Origin: Rhizobiaceae bacterium
GTDB lineage: Bacteria; Pseudomonadota; Alphaproteobacteria; Rhizobiales; Rhizobiaceae
Direction: 5' to 3'
Length of the DNA stretch: 64,000 bases
Assembly (NCBI GenBank): GCA_017643025.1
Contig: JAEPOG010000002.1
Coordinates: forward strand, 186,001 to 250,000
In this document: positions 61,258 to 64,000 of the stretch, piece after piece
Layout of the letters: each line of letters begins with the position of its first letter
Position numbering within the stretch: the first letter of the stretch is position 1
Translations under genes and position numbers: made by a program
The notes under the pieces: model-generated
The model's input: the letters and a program-made list of their open reading frames with translations, nothing else
Told to the model about the DNA's origin: nothing
Database searches by the model: none

Positions 61258-63081
61258 ATGAAACTCCGCAATATCGCGATCATCGCGCATGTCGACCATG
61301 GCAAAACAACACTGGTCGATGAACTCCTGAAGCAGTCCGGCTCCGTCCGCGAGAACCAGCGCGTCGCCGAACGGGCGCTCGATTCCAACGATCTGGAAAA
61401 GGAACGGGGGATCACCATTCTCGCCAAGGCGACCTCGGTGGAGTGGGGCGACACGCGCATCAACATCGTCGACACGCCCGGCCACGCCGATTTCGGCGGC
61501 GAGGTGGAGCGCATTCTCAACATGGTCGACGGCGCCATCGTGCTCGTCGACGCCGCCGAAGGACCGATGCCGCAGACCAAGTTCGTCGTCGGCAAGGCGC
61601 TGAAGGTCGGGCTGAAGCCGATTGTCGCCATCAACAAGATCGACCGCCCCGACGGGCGCCATGTCGAGGTGGTCAACGAGGTGTTCGACCTGTTCGCCGC
61701 GCTCGACGCAACCGACGAGCAGCTCGACTTCCCGATCCTCTACGGCTCGGGCCGCGATGGCTGGATGGCGGAGAACCCCGAAGGGCCGAAAGACGCCGGG
61801 CTGCAGCCGCTCTTCGATCTCGTCCTTAAGCACGTGCCGGAACCGACCGTGCATGCCGGTCCGTTCCGCATGATCGGCACGATCCTGGAAGCCAACCCCT
61901 TCCTCGGCCGCATCATCACCGGCCGTATCGAATCGGGTTCGCTGAAGCCGAACCAGGCGGTGAAGGTGCTGCATCATGACGGCTCGCTGCTGGAAAACGG
62001 CCGCGTGTCGAAAATCCTCGCCTTCCGCGGCCTTGAGCGGCAGCCGATCGATGCGGCACAGGCAGGCGACATCGTCGCCATTGCGGGCCTGTCGAAGGGC
62101 ACCGTCGCGGACACGTTCTGCGACCCCGCCGTGACCGAACCGCTGGCCGCGCAGCCGATCGACCCGCCGACGGTGACCATGTCCTTCATCGTCAACGATT
62201 CGCCGCTCGCGGGCACCGAAGGCGACAAGGTGACGTCCCGCGTCATCCGCGATCGGCTGCTGCGCGAGGCGGAAGGCAATGTGGCGCTGAAGATCGAGGA
62301 ATCGGCCGACAAGGATTCCTTCTACGTGTCAGGCCGCGGCGAGCTTCAGCTTGCCGTGCTGATAGAGACCATGCGCCGCGAGGGCTTCGAACTCGCCGTG
62401 TCGCGGCCGCGCGTCGTCATGCAGAAAGACGAGAGTGGGCAGCTGCTCGAGCCGGTCGAGGAAGTCGTCATCGACGTCGACGAGGAGCATGCCGGCGTCG
62501 TCGTGCAGAAGATGAGCGAGCGCAAGGCCGAGATGGTCGAGCTCAAGCCGTCGGGCGGCAACCGCCAGCGGCTGGTCTTCCATGCGCCGACGCGCGGGCT
62601 GATCGGCTACCAGTCCGAGCTTTTGACCGACACGCGCGGTACGGCCGTGATGAACCGGCTGTTCCACGAGTATCAGCCCTACAAGGGCGAGATCGGCGGT
62701 CGTGTGAACGGCGTGCTGATCGCCAACGAGGCGGGCGAGGCGGTGGCGTACGCGCTGTGGAACCTGGAGGATCGCGGGCCGATGGTGATCGACCCGGGCG
62801 TCAAGGTCTATCAGGGCATGATCATCGGCATCCACTCACGCGACAACGACCTCGAAGTGAACGTGCTGAAGGGCAAGAAGCTGACCAACATCCGTGCTGC
62901 CGGCAAGGACGAGGCGGTGAAGCTGACGCCTCCGGTGCGCATGACGCTGGAACGGGCTCTGGCATGGATCCAGGACGACGAACTGGTCGAGGTGACGCCG
63001 AAGTCGATACGCCTGCGGAAGCTCTATCTCGACCCGCATGAGCGCAAGCGCTTCGAGAAGCAGCAGGCGGGCGCGGCGTAG
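61258..63081 (+). CDS. typA: Translational GTPase TypA/BipA
   Basis: The 607-residue ribosome-binding GTPase acts in stress and low-temperature ribosome assembly. G1 is AHVDHGKTTL, G3 DTPGHADFGGE and G4 NKIDRPD. Later domains include RGELQLAVLIETMRREGFEL and APTRGLIGYQSELLTDTRGT. The ATG at 61258 gives family length; a longer frame upstream overlaps the VOC gene and is spurious. Confidence 0.97.
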   Translation: MKLRNIAIIAHVDHGKTTLVDELLKQSGSVRENQRVAERALDSNDLEKERGITILAKATSVEWGDTRINIVDTPGHADFGGEVERILNMVDGAIVLVDAAEGPMPQTKFVVGKALKVGLKPIVAINKIDRPDGRHVEVVNEVFDLFAALDATDEQLDFPILYGSGRDGWMAENPEGPKDAGLQPLFDLVLKHVPEPTVHAGPFRMIGTILEANPFLGRIITGRIESGSLKPNQAVKVLHHDGSLLENGRVSKILAFRGLERQPIDAAQAGDIVAIAGLSKGTVADTFCDPAVTEPLAAQPIDPPTVTMSFIVNDSPLAGTEGDKVTSRVIRDRLLREAEGNVALKIEESADKDSFYVSGRGELQLAVLIETMRREGFELAVSRPRVVMQKDESGQLLEPVEEVVIDVDEEHAGVVVQKMSERKAEMVELKPSGGNRQRLVFHAPTRGLIGYQSELLTDTRGTAVMNRLFHEYQPYKGEIGGRVNGVLIANEAGEAVAYALWNLEDRGPMVIDPGVKVYQGMIIGIHSRDNDLEVNVLKGKKLTNIRAAGKDEAVKLTPPVRMTLERALAWIQDDELVEVTPKSIRLRKLYLDPHERKRFEKQQAGAA

Positions 63082-63133
63082 ACCCGAGGTATCGCATACG
63101 GCGGGGGGCGTGTAGGATTGTGTTCGGGGCGTC

Positions 63134-64000
63134 TTGATCACCGAGGCAGCCGTGAGCGCTCAGCAAAACCGGAAGAGCAGCGTCAAACTCTCCCATCCCG
63201 ATCGGGTCTACTGGCCCGATGCGAACGTCACCAAACAGGGTCTCGCAGACTACTATGCCGGGGTCTGGCCGTTCATTAAACCCTTTGTAACGGGGCGCCC
63301 CTTGGCGCTGCTGCGGGCTCCGACGGGAATCGACGGCGCGGTCTTCTTCCAGAAACATCCGTGGAACGGCATCGACCCGCATATCAGGCAGGTCGCCGAC
63401 CCGATGGACAGGGAAAACGAGCCGTATCTCGCCATCGACGAGCTCGACGGGCTGACGGCGCTGGTCCAGTCGGCGGTACTGGAAATCCACCCCTGGGGTT
63501 CGACGCTCGATGCCTAGGAAAAGCCGGACATGCTGATCATGGACCTCGATCCCGGCGAGGGAACGAAATGGAAGGCGGTTGTGGAGGCGGCGATGGAGGT
63601 GCGCCGGTGGCTGGAGGACTATGGGCTGGCGGCATTCCTGAAGACATCGGGCGGCAAGGGCCTGCACGTCGTGACTCCGCTGGAGCCGAAGGCCGACTGG
63701 GACGCCGCGAAGGCGTTCGCCAAATCGGTCGCCGACGACATGGCCGCCGACGATCCCGAGCGCTACGTGTCCACGATCACGAAGGAAAAGCGGCAGGGCA
63801 AGGTACTGATCGACTACCTGCGCAATCAGCGCGGCCAGACGGCGGTGGCGCCCTATTCGACCCGGGCTCGCAAGGGCGCGCCGGTATCGCTACCGCTCGA
63901 GTGGGAGCTGATCGGGTCCGACGTCACACCTGCGGCGTTCAATGTACACACGGTTCCGGACATCATTGCCAAGCGCAAACGCGATCCGTGGAATGACTTC
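63134..64000 (+). pseudogene. LigD-type DNA ligase/primase polymerase domain with internal amber stop
   Basis: The frame starts with TTG at 63134 (a GTG at 63152 is an alternative) and reads VKLSHPDRVYWPDANVTKQG and PLALLRAPTGIDGAVFFQKH, the opening of the LigD polymerase domain. At 63515-63517 TAG interrupts it (STLDA-stop-EKPD). The same frame then goes on with MLIMDLDPGEGTKW, holding the catalytic DxD, TSGGKGLHVVTP and DYLRNQRGQTAVAPYSTRAR up to the window edge. The 127-residue product lacks the catalytic aspartates. No ligase or nuclease domain is fused upstream. Confidence 0.8.

Overview
The window is GC-rich and dense with genes. It reads as a chromosome segment of an alphaproteobacterium of the order Hyphomicrobiales (Rhizobiales), most likely a Mesorhizobium or Phyllobacteriaceae relative. 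The basis is gene content and order: an atpHAGDC operon separate from any F0 genes; the long chain rplU-rpmA-GNAT-GNAT / obgE-proB-proA-nadD-rsfS-rlmH-envC-ctpA-deacetylase-rppH; an imuA-imuB-dnaE2 cassette with an alphaproteobacterial direct-repeat LexA box; and DUF2794 and DUF1223 proteins. No single marker fixes the genus. Almost every base belongs to a chromosomal housekeeping or accessory-metabolism gene. I see no prophage, insertion sequence, CRISPR array or plasmid-like block.

Layout. 0-5 kb: a partial holA, an iodotyrosine-deiodinase-like nitroreductase, tRNA-Gly(GCC), a ProX-type editing protein, a YbbN-like thioredoxin, a LON-domain protein, Trm112 and a minimal zincin. 5-11 kb: the SOS mutagenesis cassette imuA-imuB-dnaE2. 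11-15.5 kb: an FAD oxidoreductase, leuD, a RidA protein, leuB and terC. 15.5-21.7 kb: small accessory genes (MBL-fold, TPR, GFA, YebC, SelW-like, GNAT, DUF2794), a probable small RNA with a strong terminator, DUF1223, a collapsed ceramidase pseudogene and the PLP protein YggS. 21.8-30.7 kb: leuS-lptE, an acyltransferase, a hydratase plus transaldolase-like pair, priA and two small envelope proteins. 30.9-36 kb: atpHAGDC and its terminator. 36-39 kb: a four-helix membrane protein plus ECF sigma factor, then rppH and a polysaccharide deacetylase. 39-48.5 kb: the ctpA/envC cell-wall pair, rlmH, rsfS, an MFS transporter, nadD, proA, proB and obgE. 48.6-53 kb: an EEP hydrolase, two GNATs, rpmA, rplU with a fused C-terminal domain, a small membrane protein and pdxY. 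53-64 kb: DUF429, carbonic anhydrase, a MarR/efflux pair, an M3 peptidase, aldo/keto reductase, GST, VOC, typA and a LigD polymerase-domain gene broken by an amber codon.

How the parts connect. Several groups are real functional units: the SOS translesion cassette; leucine biosynthesis (leuD, leuB); F1-ATPase; proline biosynthesis (proB-proA) with ribosome assembly factors (obgE, rsfS, rlmH, rplU, rpmA); septal peptidoglycan processing (envC, ctpA); and the MarR-controlled efflux pump. I found no convincing multi-gene system that is wholly unknown. The most unusual points are the small RNA near 19.8 kb, the L21-HhH fusion, the ECF/membrane-protein pair with its Cys-rich extension, the ceramidase remnant and the LigD amber stop. 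Start codons were chosen from ribosome-binding sites and family length and can be off by a few codons where noted. Statements about families and about gene order in other genomes come from memory and were not checked against a database.
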